A stretch of 64,000 nt of DNA from Streptomyces sp. NBC_00708. Its GTDB lineage: Bacteria; Actinomycetota; Actinomycetes; Streptomycetales; Streptomycetaceae. This document shows positions 50,319 to 58,842 of the stretch, piece by piece (position 1 is the stretch's first letter; the number at the start of each line of letters is the position of its first letter). A program made the position numbers and the translations under genes. The stretch covers positions 2,914,001 through 2,978,000 of the forward strand of contig CP108997.1 of the NCBI GenBank assembly GCA_036226585.1, in the 5' to 3' direction. The notes beneath the pieces were generated by a model that searched no databases, was not told the origin of the DNA, and was given only the letters and a program-made list of their open reading frames with translations.

Positions 50319-51772
50319 AGCCCGTACTCCTTCCACCGGCGGTCCACCAGGGCCGCCGTCTCCGGGTCCGACTCGACCATGTCGGGCCAGCCCCCGTCCC
50401 GCGTGTAGCCCTCCTCGGGCCACTTCTTCGTCGCGTCGATGCCCGCCTTGCCACCCCAGAACTGCTGGTAGGAGGCATGGTCGAGGTGATCGACGGGGCC
50501 CTCGGACACCGTCAGGTCGCGCGCGTAGTCCGTGTTGCCGAGCGCCCGCCAGGACACCTCGTGCAGATCGTGGACGTCGCAGTCCGAGTCCACGACGACG
50601 ATCAGCTTGGTCAGCGACATCATGTGCGCGCCCCAGATGGCGCTCATCACCTTCTGCGCGTGCTTCGGGTACTTCTTGTCGATCGAGACGATCGCACAGT
50701 TGTGGAAGCCACCCGACTCCGGCAGGTGGTAGTCCACGATGTCCGGCACGATGATCTTGAGCAGCGGCAGGAAGAACCGTTCGGTGGCCCGGCCCAGCGG
50801 CCCGTCCTCGGTCGGCGGCCGGCCCACCACGATGGACTGGAGCAGCGGGCGCCTGCGCATGGTCACGCAGTCGATGGTCAGTGCGGGGAACGGTTCCTGC
50901 GGGGTGTAGAACCCGGTGTGGTCGCCGAACGGCCCCTCGGGGAGCGTCTTCCCGGGCTCCAGCCACCCCTCGATGACGACCTCGGCGTTGGCCGGGACCT
51001 GGAGCGGCACGGTCTTGCAGTCGACCATCTCGATCCGCTTGCCCTGGATGAACCCGGCGAACAGGTACTCGTCGATGTCCCCGGGCAGCGGCGCGGTGGA
51101 CGCGTACGTCACGGCGGGCGGGGCGCCGAACGCGATCGCGACCGGCAGCCGCTCCCCGCGCCGGGCGGCGACCTGGTAGTGGTTGCGGCTGTCCTTGTGG
51201 ATCTGCCAGTGCATCCCGATGGTGCGCCGGTCGTGCCGCTGGAGCCGGTAGAGCCCCAGATTGCGGACGCCGGACTCGGGGTGCTTGGTGTGCGTCAGCC
51301 CCAGGTTGAAGAAGGAGCCGCCGTCCTTCGGCCAGGTGAACAGCGCGGGCAGCCGGTCCAGGTCCACGTCGTCCCCGGTCAGGACGACCTCCTGGACGGG
51401 CGCGTTCTCGCCCTTCACCTTCTTCGGCGGCACGTGCACCATCGACCCGAGCTTCCCGAAGGCCTCCCGCACCCCGACGAACCCGTGCGGCAGCTCGGGC
51501 TTGAGCAGCCCGCCGATCTTCTCGCTGATCTCGCCGTAGGACTTCAGCCCGAGCGCCTTGAGCAGCCGCTTGTCGGTCCCGAAGACGTTCATGGCCAGGG
51601 GCATCGATGACCCCTTGACGTTCTCGAAGAGCAGCGCCGGCCCGCCGGCCTTGTTCACCCGGTCGACGATCTCACCGACCTCCAGGTAGGGGTCGACCTC
51701 GGCCTTGATGCGCTTGAGCTCGCCCTCGCGCTCCAGAGCCCGGAGAAGGGATCGAAGATCGTCGTAAGCCAT
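50315..51772 (-). CDS. mqnL: UbiD-family decarboxylase (MqnL-type)
   Basis: A 485-residue decarboxylase using prenylated FMN. Diagnostic blocks are the early GGPALLFENVKG, LPALFTWPKDGGSFFN, GMHWQIHKDSRNHY, the Glu-rich EVVIEGWLEPG and GPFGDHTGFYTP. The length fits UbiD. In organisms with the futalosine route its homologue decarboxylates the 1,4-dihydroxy-6-naphthoate intermediate. The ATG at 51772 starts MAYDDLRSLLRALER. The downstream prenyltransferase starts inside its stop codon (GTGA). The UbiX-type gene 1.6 kb downstream supplies its cofactor. Confidence 0.94.
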   Translation of the reverse strand: MAYDDLRSLLRALEREGELKRIKAEVDPYLEVGEIVDRVNKAGGPALLFENVKGSSMPLAMNVFGTDKRLLKALGLKSYGEISEKIGGLLKPELPHGFVGVREAFGKLGSMVHVPPKKVKGENAPVQEVVLTGDDVDLDRLPALFTWPKDGGSFFNLGLTHTKHPESGVRNLGLYRLQRHDRRTIGMHWQIHKDSRNHYQVAARRGERLPVAIAFGAPPAVTYASTAPLPGDIDEYLFAGFIQGKRIEMVDCKTVPLQVPANAEVVIEGWLEPGKTLPEGPFGDHTGFYTPQEPFPALTIDCVTMRRRPLLQSIVVGRPPTEDGPLGRATERFFLPLLKIIVPDIVDYHLPESGGFHNCAIVSIDKKYPKHAQKVMSAIWGAHMMSLTKLIVVVDSDCDVHDLHEVSWRALGNTDYARDLTVSEGPVDHLDHASYQQFWGGKAGIDATKKWPEEGYTRDGGWPDMVESDPETAALVDRRWKEYGL

Positions 51773-51822
51773 GAGGACAAGTTTGACATCCTCCCCTACG
51801 GCGGCCGTCAGGGCTCCCCGCG

Positions 51823-52161
51823 TCAGCCGTTGACTGCCGGCCCGGCAGACTCCGCCGCCGCCTCTGCGCACCGCAGCCGCATGCCCCTGCTTTCCGCGAC
51901 GCGCAGCGCGTCGGTCAGGCACTCGGCCAGCCGCACGGCGGCGAACCGCAGCTCTGCGACCGTCGAACCGGCGGCGGCGATGAGCGGCTTGGCGCAGTCG
52001 AGGACTTCCGCGCCCGTGCTGAGCTGCACGGCCTCCATCTCGTCCGCCAGACGCGATACACAGCCGTGGCCGTCGGTCTGCAAGTAGCAAGGTCCGCCGT
52101 CGGGACGGGCCCAGGGAAGTAAGCGCGCGTGGAGGAAGTCGGCGTGCTCCGAAGTACTCAT
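51823..52161 (-). CDS. Conserved small protein of unknown function with a TTA codon
   Basis: A 112-residue soluble, mostly helical protein. The N-terminal part has LHARLLPWARPDGGPCYLQTDGHG with one Cys, and the rest is an Ala/Leu-rich helical bundle. Codon 14 is TTA (complement of 52120-52122), so translation should require the bldA leucyl-tRNA and peak late in development. A perfect 12-bp palindrome, almost identical to the site upstream of the neighbouring GntR gene, lies 8 bases before its start, so the GntR protein probably represses it. The family is found in many Streptomyces as far as I recall; no function is known to me. Confidence 0.75.
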   Translation of the reverse strand: MSTSEHADFLHARLLPWARPDGGPCYLQTDGHGCVSRLADEMEAVQLSTGAEVLDCAKPLIAAAGSTVAELRFAAVRLAECLTDALRVAESRGMRLRCAEAAAESAGPAVNG

Positions 52162-52168
52162 ACAGCGA

Positions 52169-52194
52169 GACTGGACCGGTTGACCGGTCCAGTC
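52169..52194. promoter_or_regulatory. GntR operator candidate, perfect 12-bp inverted repeat
   Basis: Arms 52169-52180 and 52183-52194 with a 2-base centre, core GGACCGGTTGACCGGTCC. It sits between the GntR gene stop and the start of the TTA-containing small gene, directly over that gene's ribosome-site and promoter region. Confidence 0.75.
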
Positions 52195-52197
52195 GAG

Positions 52198-52932
52198 CTA
52201 TTCACTGACGCTTCCACCCATCGGGTAGCTCTCCACCTGCTCCCAAAGGTGAGCCGGCGTCACACCCTCCTCGCACACGAGGACATCGCCGCCACCGTCG
52301 CTCGCCACGTGGAGGACGACCGCGAGTGCGGCGGGCACGTCCAGCCCGAGGCTCACGGCCTCGTTCTCGGAGGCGAGACGCACCGAGGTCACGTCCGTTC
52401 CCCGGGCCGGGGACCTACCGGTCATCCGCGTCACATAGTGCGTGGTCCCTTCCGGGATCGGCCCCTTCTGCGCCAGCTTCGGGCAGGCGTCCGCCACCTC
52501 CTCCGGGAACCAGGCCGTGACCAACGAGAGCGGCGAGCCGTCGTCGAGCAGCATCAGCCGGTCCCTGCGGAGAGCGAGTTCCCCGGCGCCGAGCCCCATC
52601 GCGTCAGCGATCCTCGTAGGCGGCTTCTCCTTCTCCGGCATCCCCAGACGCCTGAACGGCCGCCCACCCGACACACGCGTCGACCCGGCGGAACGCCGCC
52701 CGGCCGGCCGTGCCACGGGACTCTCCACCACAGTGAACCCCGACCCCTGCCGGGCGACGACGAGCCCGTCACCACGCAAGACGTCCATCGCCTTGATGAC
52801 CGTGGCGCGCGAGACCGACCACTGCTCGCACAGGTCACGCCCGGAAGGCAGCAGGTCGCCCGCTCCGAACTCTCCGTCCGAAATCCTTGCGCGCAGGGAC
52901 TCCGCGATCTGCTCGTACTTCAGTTGCGGCAC
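52198..52932 (-). CDS. GntR/UTRA-family transcriptional regulator
   Basis: A 244-residue regulator with a winged helix (residues 3-70: KYEQIAESLRARISDGEFGA, LPSGRDLCEQWSVSRATVIK) and a C-terminal UTRA effector domain (RIADAMGLGAGELALRRDRL, WFPEEVADACP, VTRMTG). HutC-type GntR proteins bind a small ligand through UTRA. Operators similar to each other lie on both sides of the gene, so it should regulate itself, the TTA-containing gene downstream and perhaps the divergent methyltransferase. The ATG at 52932 starts MPQLKYEQIA. Confidence 0.92.
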   Translation of the reverse strand: MPQLKYEQIAESLRARISDGEFGAGDLLPSGRDLCEQWSVSRATVIKAMDVLRGDGLVVARQGSGFTVVESPVARPAGRRSAGSTRVSGGRPFRRLGMPEKEKPPTRIADAMGLGAGELALRRDRLMLLDDGSPLSLVTAWFPEEVADACPKLAQKGPIPEGTTHYVTRMTGRSPARGTDVTSVRLASENEAVSLGLDVPAALAVVLHVASDGGGDVLVCEEGVTPAHLWEQVESYPMGGSVSE

Positions 52933-52949
52933 TGTGATCTCCTGGTAGC

Positions 52950-52967
52950 TGGACAGGTCAACCGGTT
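52950..52967. promoter_or_regulatory. GntR operator candidate upstream of the GntR gene
   Basis: TGGACAGGTCAACCGGTT, read on the minus strand as AACCGGTTGACCTGTCCA, matches the site at 52169-52194 in all but one or two positions. It lies in the 89-base promoter region shared with the divergent methyltransferase gene. Confidence 0.7.
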
Positions 52968-53021
52968 AGGTTAGCCGAGGGATGCACCCGCCTCGGCTTC
53001 GGCCCGGAACAGGACGGTCTC

Positions 53022-53831
53022 ATGACGGCTTACCAAGTCCCGGCAGGAATCATCGAGTTCTACTCGGCCACCATCAACGAGTCCGACCGGCTCTCCGGCC
53101 CCGCCGACGGCGTCCTGGAGATGGTCCGCACCCAGGAGCTGCTGCGCCGGCACCTGCCACCCGCACCCGCTTCCGTACTCGATGTCGGCGGCGGCCCCGG
53201 CGCCCACGCCCGCTGGCTGTCCGAAGACGGCTACCGAGTGCACCTCGTGGACCCCGTACAACGTCACCTCGCCGAGGCCGAGGACTCCGGGTGCAGCGTC
53301 GAGCTGGGGGACGCCCGGGAGCTGAGCGCGGCCGACGCCTCGTACGACGTGGTTCTGGTCCTCGGCCCGCTCTACCACCTCGTGGAAGCCGCCGACCGGA
53401 GGACCGCCCTGGCGGAGGCGTACCGCGTGGTCCGGCCCGGGGGGCTCGTCGCCGCCGCCGGCATCAACCGCTACGCCTCGCTCTTCGAGCACACCGCACT
53501 CGCCCACCTCGACCGCGACTCGCTCCAGGAGGGCATCGCCAGGATCCTGGACACCGGATCTCACGACGGGAAGAAGGGCTTCACCGAGGCCCACTTCCAT
53601 ACGGGTGCCGAGCTGAACGCCGAAATGCGCGGGGCCGGCCTCACCGAAACCCGGGTGTACGGCGTTGAGGGACCCACCTGGGCCCTCCTGAAAGCGACCG
53701 AGCGGCACACGGGGGAATCCCTGGTCGGATCACGCCTGTTCGCCTCCGCGCTGGCGGCCGCCCGCATGGCCGAACCGTACCCGGACCTGCTCGCCGCCAG
53801 TTCCCACCTGCTCGCCGTGGGACGTAAATGA
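53022..53831 (+). CDS. Class I SAM-dependent methyltransferase
   Basis: A 269-residue methyltransferase with motif I SVLDVGGGPGAHARWL (about residues 50-66), the acidic VHLVDPVQRHLAEAE, and motif post-I YDVVLVLGPLYHLVE, the combination of the Methyltransf_11/25 families. The C-terminal part is a helical/beta cap for substrate recognition. ATG 53022 starts MTAYQVPAGIIEFYS. It is divergent from the GntR gene with an 89-base intergenic region holding a GntR operator candidate, so it may belong to the GntR regulon. The substrate is unknown; the gene is followed by a short hairpin. Confidence 0.87.
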   Translation: MTAYQVPAGIIEFYSATINESDRLSGPADGVLEMVRTQELLRRHLPPAPASVLDVGGGPGAHARWLSEDGYRVHLVDPVQRHLAEAEDSGCSVELGDARELSAADASYDVVLVLGPLYHLVEAADRRTALAEAYRVVRPGGLVAAAGINRYASLFEHTALAHLDRDSLQEGIARILDTGSHDGKKGFTEAHFHTGAELNAEMRGAGLTETRVYGVEGPTWALLKATERHTGESLVGSRLFASALAAARMAEPYPDLLAASSHLLAVGRK

Positions 53832-53858
53832 CACCCGTTACTCTGGGCCCGTCACCGG

Positions 53859-53877
53859 GGCGGGGCAAAGCCCCGCC
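53859..53877 (+). terminator. Hairpin downstream of methyltransferase gene
   Basis: A perfect 8-bp stem (53859-53866 with 53870-53877) with an AAA loop, 27 bases after the stop. Confidence 0.6.
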
Positions 53878-53904
53878 AACTCTCCTCGGGGGGACCTTTC
53901 CACC

Positions 53905-54288
53905 ATGCTCCGGGCTCTGATCTACCTTCTGCCGCTGGCGCTGACGATCTTCGCGTTCATCGACTGCCTGAACACCCCGGAGGACGAGGCCAAGCACCTG
54001 CCGAAGATCGCCTGGGTCTTCATCATCCTGCTGTTCTGGATCGTCGGCCCGATCGTCTGGCTGGCCGCGGGCAAGGTCCGCCAGCCGCCCGCCGGAGGCC
54101 GTACGCCCTCCGAGTGGCACCGCAGCCATCGCCAGGAGTGGGTGGCGCCGGACGACAACCCGGACTTCCTGAAGTCGCTGAAGGAAGAGAACAAGAAGGA
54201 CGAGACGCTCCTCAAGGACTGGGAGGCGGACCTCCGCCGCCGCGAGGAGGAACTGAAGCGCCGCGAGAACGACCCCGACGCCTCGTAG
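53905..54288 (+). CDS. PLDc_N (phospholipase D nuclease N-terminal) domain membrane protein
   Basis: A 127-residue protein with two transmembrane helices (IYLLPLALTIFAFIDCL; LPKIAWVFIILLFWIVGPIVW), the exact layout of the PLDc_N domain, without any phospholipase catalytic domain. The rest is a charged, coiled-coil-like tail rich in Lys, Glu and Asp (about residues 85-127). Such stand-alone proteins are frequent in Actinobacteria and of unknown function. The ATG at 53905 follows a GGGGGGA ribosome site. It converges with the alpha/beta hydrolase gene, with 21 bases between stops. Confidence 0.87.
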   Translation: MLRALIYLLPLALTIFAFIDCLNTPEDEAKHLPKIAWVFIILLFWIVGPIVWLAAGKVRQPPAGGRTPSEWHRSHRQEWVAPDDNPDFLKSLKEENKKDETLLKDWEADLRRREEELKRRENDPDAS

Positions 54289-54309
54289 CGGCCGGAGCGG
54301 TCGAAGCCC

Positions 54310-55176
54310 TCATCCGCAGGCGCGGTCCACGAACCTCCGCAGATGCGCGCGGACGGCGTCGGGCTGCTCCCGCCAGGGCTCGTGCCCGGCGCCCTCGATA
54401 CGCGTCAGGGGAAGACCGAGCCGGAGCGCGAGTGCCGCCAGTGCGGACACCGGGCGCGGATCGTCGGCCCCGCCGAGCATCTCCGCCCGCGCGGGCAGGC
54501 AGGCGCGCAGCTCGTCGAGACGGTCGTCGAGCGGGTCCGCGCGCGCTTCCGTAGCGAGTTCGCCGTTCATGGCCCAGTTGACCGGACGGCGACGCCGGGC
54601 GGCCCGCGCGGCCCAGCGCCACCCGCGCTCCGGGTCGGCATGGTCGGTGAACCAGGACAGCGTGAGCAGTTCGGCCTCCTGCTCCTCCGTGCGGTACGGC
54701 ACCCCCTTCAGCTCACGGCGCCGCTCCCGCTGCCCGGCGGACGTACGGCGGTCGCGCTCCGCGCCGTACCGGGTGTGCCAGTCACCGACGTACGGCCCGC
54801 ACATCAGCAGCACCGCGGCGGCCCGGCCGGGGTGGGCCAGGCAGAACCGGCTCACCAGTTCGGCGCCGTAGGAGTGCCCGATCAACACGGCTTCGGGCGC
54901 GTCCCACGTATCGAGGAGCTCGGCGAGGTCGTCGACGTGCCGGGACAGGGAATGGCGCCCCTCCCACACGGACCGGCCGACGCCGCGCTGGTCGTAGCGG
55001 TACACGGGGGCCAGGTCGTCGGCCATGGCGGCGACGTCGCTCAGGTAGTCCGGCAGTCCCGGGCCGCCGTGGAGCAGGACGACGGGCAACGGCTGGGTCG
55101 AGTCCCCCGACGCCACCCAGCGCAACCGCGCTCCGTCGCTCATCGGCGCGGAGCCCCGCGTCCGTCTCAAGGTCAC
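54310..55176 (-). CDS. Alpha/beta hydrolase, proline iminopeptidase-like
   Basis: A 288-residue hydrolase. The oxyanion loop LLHGGPG is at residues 34-40, the nucleophile elbow GHSYG at 100-104 with Ser102, the catalytic Asp probably in the region after GADDP, and the histidine in GAGHEPWR near 267. The block YDQRGVGRS, together with HGGPG, is typical of proline iminopeptidases and related hydrolases. GTG 55176 is the annotated start; ATG 55143 (MSDGARLRW) is an alternative with no better ribosome site. Substrate unknown. It is a single gene next to the ccsB terminator. Confidence 0.87.
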   Translation of the reverse strand: MTLRRTRGSAPMSDGARLRWVASGDSTQPLPVVLLHGGPGLPDYLSDVAAMADDLAPVYRYDQRGVGRSVWEGRHSLSRHVDDLAELLDTWDAPEAVLIGHSYGAELVSRFCLAHPGRAAAVLLMCGPYVGDWHTRYGAERDRRTSAGQRERRRELKGVPYRTEEQEAELLTLSWFTDHADPERGWRWAARAARRRRPVNWAMNGELATEARADPLDDRLDELRACLPARAEMLGGADDPRPVSALAALALRLGLPLTRIEGAGHEPWREQPDAVRAHLRRFVDRACG

Positions 55177-55211
55177 CGCGGAGAACCTACCGGTACCGCC
55201 GAGACCCCGCG

Positions 55212-55258
55212 ACGACGGCTGCCCGCCGCCCGGAGGTCCGGGGGCGGGCAGCCGTCGT
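55212..55258 (-). terminator. Terminator of the cytochrome c maturation operon
   Basis: A perfect 16-bp stem (55212-55227 with 55243-55258); its 15-base loop contains a further CCCGG/CCGGG pairing. It lies 12 bases after the ccsB stop. Confidence 0.8.
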
Positions 55259-55269
55259 TGTGGTGTGCG

Positions 55270-56352
55270 TCAGACGCCGGCGTACGAGTGCTTGCCGGTG
55301 ACGAAGATGTTGACGCCGTAGTAGTTGAAGATCCAGCAGCCGAAGGCGATCAGGGCCAGGTAGGCGGCCTTGCGGCCCTTCCAGCCGGCGGTGGCGCGGG
55401 CGTGCAGGTAGCAGGCGTACGCGACCCAGGTGATGAAGGACCAGACCTCCTTGGGGTCCCAGCCCCAGTAGCGGCCCCAGGCGTCCCCTGCCCAGATCGC
55501 GCCCGCGATGATCGTGAACGTCCACAGCGGGAAGACGGCCGCGTTGATCCGGTACGAGAACTTGTCGAGGCTCGACGCGGACGGCATCCGGGAGAGCACG
55601 GACTGCGCGAAGGCGCCCGGCTCCTCGCCGTTCGCGATCTTGTTCTCGTAGCTGTCGCGGAAGAGGTAGATGAGGGTGCCGATGCCGCCGATGAAGAACA
55701 CGGCGCCGCAGATGATGGCGGTGGAGACGTGGATCCACAGCCAGTACGAGTGCAGCGCGGGCACCAGCTGGTCGCTGGAGGTGTAGAGCACCGTGGTCGC
55801 GAGACCGAGGTCCAGCAGGACCGCGGTGACCAGGATCAGCCCCATCCAGCGGACGTTCTTCTTAAGCGCGAGCAGAGCCAGGTACGCGCCGACCGCCACC
55901 GTGGAGAAGGTGATGGAGAACTCGTACATGTTGCCCCAGGGGGCGCGCTGCACGGACAGGGCGCGGGCGACGACGCCGCCGGCCTGGACGAGGAACGCGA
56001 GCACGGTCAGCGAGACCGCCATCCGCCCGTAGAGGTCGCCCTTGAAGGTGCCGCCGGCGGCGCCGGGGCCGTCGGGGACGTCACGGGATCCGGCCGCGGC
56101 CCGGGTGATGATCTTCGGCCGTTCCAGTACGGCGGTGGTCCCGCCCTTCTGGGCGACCTGGACCTTCACCGTGCCGGCGGAGCCCTCCTCGGCGGTCAGC
56201 TCGGCGGCGGTGCGGCCGACCTTGCTGCGGCTGCCGAACACCCACTCCGCGATGTGCGCGAAGAAGGCCAGGGTGTAGACGGCCATCGACGAATAGATCA
56301 GCACATTGCTGGTGTGTGCCAGGTTCTCGTTGGTTGCGGCGGCGAGATTCAC
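55270..56352 (-). CDS. ccsB: Cytochrome c biogenesis protein CcsB (CcsA/ResC-type haem handling protein)
   Basis: System II cytochrome c maturation: with ResB it moves haem across the membrane and attaches it to apocytochrome c. The 360-residue protein has eight helices and the conserved tryptophan-rich WWD block WGWDPKEVWSFITW, followed by HARATAGW. Its GTG start at 56352 overlaps the resB stop as GTGA. It is the last gene of the tlpA-ccdA-resB-ccsB operon, ended by a 16-bp hairpin. The internal cytoplasmic loop after the first helix is longer than in Bacillus ResC. Confidence 0.94.
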   Translation of the reverse strand: MNLAAATNENLAHTSNVLIYSSMAVYTLAFFAHIAEWVFGSRSKVGRTAAELTAEEGSAGTVKVQVAQKGGTTAVLERPKIITRAAAGSRDVPDGPGAAGGTFKGDLYGRMAVSLTVLAFLVQAGGVVARALSVQRAPWGNMYEFSITFSTVAVGAYLALLALKKNVRWMGLILVTAVLLDLGLATTVLYTSSDQLVPALHSYWLWIHVSTAIICGAVFFIGGIGTLIYLFRDSYENKIANGEEPGAFAQSVLSRMPSASSLDKFSYRINAAVFPLWTFTIIAGAIWAGDAWGRYWGWDPKEVWSFITWVAYACYLHARATAGWKGRKAAYLALIAFGCWIFNYYGVNIFVTGKHSYAGV

Positions 56353-58070
56353 TTCTCAGCCCCTTCGGCAGGTTCTACGGAGGACGCCTCGTCGACGTCG
56401 GTATCGGGGTCGGGCGCGGTGGGCGCCTCGGCGTTGAGCGTGACCGCGAGGTCGGCCAGCTCCTCGGGAAGTTTCGCGGACTCGCTGCGGCCGAGCCCGG
56501 CCATCTCGACGACGGTGACGCCGTCGGCGCCGCGCACGGCCCGCACCCAGACGCGGCGGCGCTGGATGAACAGGGAGCCGGCGAGTCCGGCGATGGCGGC
56601 GATGGCGCCGGTGAGCGCCCAGCCGCTGGCGGGCTGCTCGGAGATCTGGAAGCTGGCCCACTCCTGGATGCCCTCGAAGGTGATGGAGCCGGCCCCGTCG
56701 GGCAGCTTCATCGTCTCGCCGACGAGGAGGCGCTGCTTGAGCTGCTTGCCCTGGGAGTCCTTGAACTCCTTCATCTTGGACTTGTCGAGCTGGTACACGT
56801 TCTGCGCGATGCCGGAGTCGACGCCGAGCGAGCCGTGGTAGCCGTTGAGCGCGAGGACGGGCATGTCGGCGGCGGGGAACTGCGAGAACATCGTTCCCTG
56901 GCCGTTGCCCGCGAAGGTCGGCACGAAGAACGCCTGGAAGCCCAGCTGGTCCTTCTTGCCGTTCTTGTCGCGGTAGCCGTCCATGACCTTGATGGCGCCG
57001 GTCGAGGTGACGTTGTTGTCGATGGGCAGCAGCGGCACGGCGGCCTTGAAGACCTCCTTGCCCCGGCCGTCCTTGACGGAGACGACGGGCGCGTAGCCGT
57101 GGGCGTTGAGGTAGACCTTGGTGCCGTTGACGACGAGCGGTTCGTTGACCTTGATGACCTTCTTCTGCGGCTTGCCGTACGCGCCGTCGGAGAACGTCAC
57201 GTGCGCCTCGTACGTACGCGGGGTGCCGATCTGCGGGCCCTTGCGCTCGTACGTGCCGATGAAGTCGTCGAGGGTGAAGCTGAACGGGGTCAGCGACTCG
57301 TTGTCGAAGAGCGAGCCGGACTTGAAGTCGTCGTACTGGGTGATGGTGTTGGAGAACCCGTCGCCCTCGACGACCAGTTTGGCGCCCTCGGACTTGAACA
57401 GCTGGCCCCAGGCGAAGGCGATCAGCATCACGATGAGCGCGATGTGGAAGATCAGGTTGCCGGCCTCGCGGAGGTAGCCCTTCTCGGCGGCGACGGAGTC
57501 CCCGGCGAGGTCGGCCCGGTAGCGGCGCCTGCGGACGAGGGCGAGGGCGGCCTCGTGGACCTGCTCGGGTGCGGCCTCGGTGCGCCAGGTGGTGTACGCG
57601 GGCAGCCGGGTGAGGCGCTTCGGGGCGCCCGGCGGGCGGCTGCGGAGCTGGCCGACGAAGGTGCCGGTGCGCGGGACGATGCAGCCGATGAGCGAGACGA
57701 ACAGCAGGATGTAGATCGCGGAGAACCACACCGAGCTGTAGACGTCGAAGAACTGGAGCTTCTCGTAGATCGGCGTGACGAAGGTGTGCGTGTCCTTGAA
57801 GGTCTGCACCTTGAGTTCGTCGACGCTGTTCTGCGGGATCAGCGAGCCGGGGATGGCGCCGAGCGACAGCAGGAAGAGCAGGATCAGCGCGACCCGCATG
57901 GAGGTGAGCTGGCGCCAGAACCAGCGGACCCAGCCGATGACGCCCATGGCGGGAAGGTTCGCCAGGGACTCCTCACGCGGGGCGGTGGAGAGCTGGGAGC
58001 CGGCGGCGCCGAGATCACCGGCGTTCTCCTGGTCCTGCTCCTGGGAGGTGTTGGACGTGGTGTTGCTCAT
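56349..58070 (-). CDS. resB: Cytochrome c biogenesis protein ResB
   Basis: A 573-residue ResB/Ccs1 protein. Three N-terminal transmembrane helices (the first starting at WFWRQLTSMRVALILLFLL, the ResB hallmark), then a large extracytoplasmic domain, and a fourth helix near residue 475-495 (WALTGAIAAIAGLAGSLFI), with a cytosolic acidic tail. It forms the haem ligation complex with CcsB. The CcdA gene ends six bases upstream, and ccsB overlaps its stop by four bases, so translation is coupled. Confidence 0.94.
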   Translation of the reverse strand: MSNTTSNTSQEQDQENAGDLGAAGSQLSTAPREESLANLPAMGVIGWVRWFWRQLTSMRVALILLFLLSLGAIPGSLIPQNSVDELKVQTFKDTHTFVTPIYEKLQFFDVYSSVWFSAIYILLFVSLIGCIVPRTGTFVGQLRSRPPGAPKRLTRLPAYTTWRTEAAPEQVHEAALALVRRRRYRADLAGDSVAAEKGYLREAGNLIFHIALIVMLIAFAWGQLFKSEGAKLVVEGDGFSNTITQYDDFKSGSLFDNESLTPFSFTLDDFIGTYERKGPQIGTPRTYEAHVTFSDGAYGKPQKKVIKVNEPLVVNGTKVYLNAHGYAPVVSVKDGRGKEVFKAAVPLLPIDNNVTSTGAIKVMDGYRDKNGKKDQLGFQAFFVPTFAGNGQGTMFSQFPAADMPVLALNGYHGSLGVDSGIAQNVYQLDKSKMKEFKDSQGKQLKQRLLVGETMKLPDGAGSITFEGIQEWASFQISEQPASGWALTGAIAAIAGLAGSLFIQRRRVWVRAVRGADGVTVVEMAGLGRSESAKLPEELADLAVTLNAEAPTAPDPDTDVDEASSVEPAEGAEK

Positions 58071-58076
58071 TGGTAC

Positions 58077-58838
58077 TCAGATCCCCACCTGGAAGCCGGC
58101 CGACCAGCCCTGTAGTTCCTGCATCATGCTGCCCCACGCACCGGTGAGCAGGAGCAGCCCGGTCACGATCATCATGCCGCCGCCGATGCGCATGACCCAG
58201 GCGTAGTGGCGCTTGACCCAGCCGAACGCGCCGAGTGCCTTGCGGAAGGCGACGGCCGCGAGCACGAAGGGGATGCCCAGGCCCATGCAGTAGGCGACGG
58301 TCAGTATGGCGCCGCGCCCGGCGGTGCCCTGGTCCATCGCGAGGATGGACACGGAGCTGAGCGTGGGCCCGAGGCACGGGGTCCAGCCGATGCCGAAGAG
58401 GGCGCCGAGCAGCGGGGCTCCGATCAGGCCGGTCACCGGCTTCTTGTGGATACGGAATTCGCGCTGGGTCATCCACGGCATCAGGCCCATGAAGAAGACG
58501 CCCATGAGGATCATCAGCACGCCGAGGACCTTGGTGAGGGGGCCGCTGTTCGCCTGGAGCGTGTCGCCGAAGTAGCCGAAGAGGGCGCCGCCGGAGACGA
58601 AGACGGCGGTGAAGCCGGCGACGAACAGCGAGGCGCCTGCGACCATGCGGCCGCGCCGGGCCTCGGCGAGGTCGGCGCCGCTGACCCCGGTGACGTAGCT
58701 GAGGTAGCCGGGGACAAGTGGCAGGACGCAGGGCGAGAAGAAGGAGACAAGGCCGCCGAGGAGGGCGATGGGCAGGGCGACCAGGAGGGCCCCGTTCAGG
58801 ACCGTGCCGTTCTGCGTGGCGGCGGCGAGGGTGCTCAC
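58077..58838 (-). CDS. ccdA: Thiol-disulfide electron carrier CcdA
   Basis: A 253-residue six-helix protein that carries electrons from cytosolic thioredoxin to the outer face for cytochrome c maturation. The two redox-active cysteines lie in FFSPCVLPLVPGY (Cys37) and GIGWTPCLGPTL (Cys155), exactly as in CcdA/DsbD. It starts four bases after the tlpA stop and ends six bases before resB, so it is in the middle of the four-gene operon. Confidence 0.95.
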   Translation of the reverse strand: MSTLAAATQNGTVLNGALLVALPIALLGGLVSFFSPCVLPLVPGYLSYVTGVSGADLAEARRGRMVAGASLFVAGFTAVFVSGGALFGYFGDTLQANSGPLTKVLGVLMILMGVFFMGLMPWMTQREFRIHKKPVTGLIGAPLLGALFGIGWTPCLGPTLSSVSILAMDQGTAGRGAILTVAYCMGLGIPFVLAAVAFRKALGAFGWVKRHYAWVMRIGGGMMIVTGLLLLTGAWGSMMQELQGWSAGFQVGI

Positions 58839-58842
58839 CTGA

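Noticed and set aside
52962..52978. A second iron box near the GntR gene (GGTTAGGTTAGCCGAG)
   Set aside because: Only the left half matches the consensus. The right half is unrelated, and the overlap with the GntR operator explains part of it.
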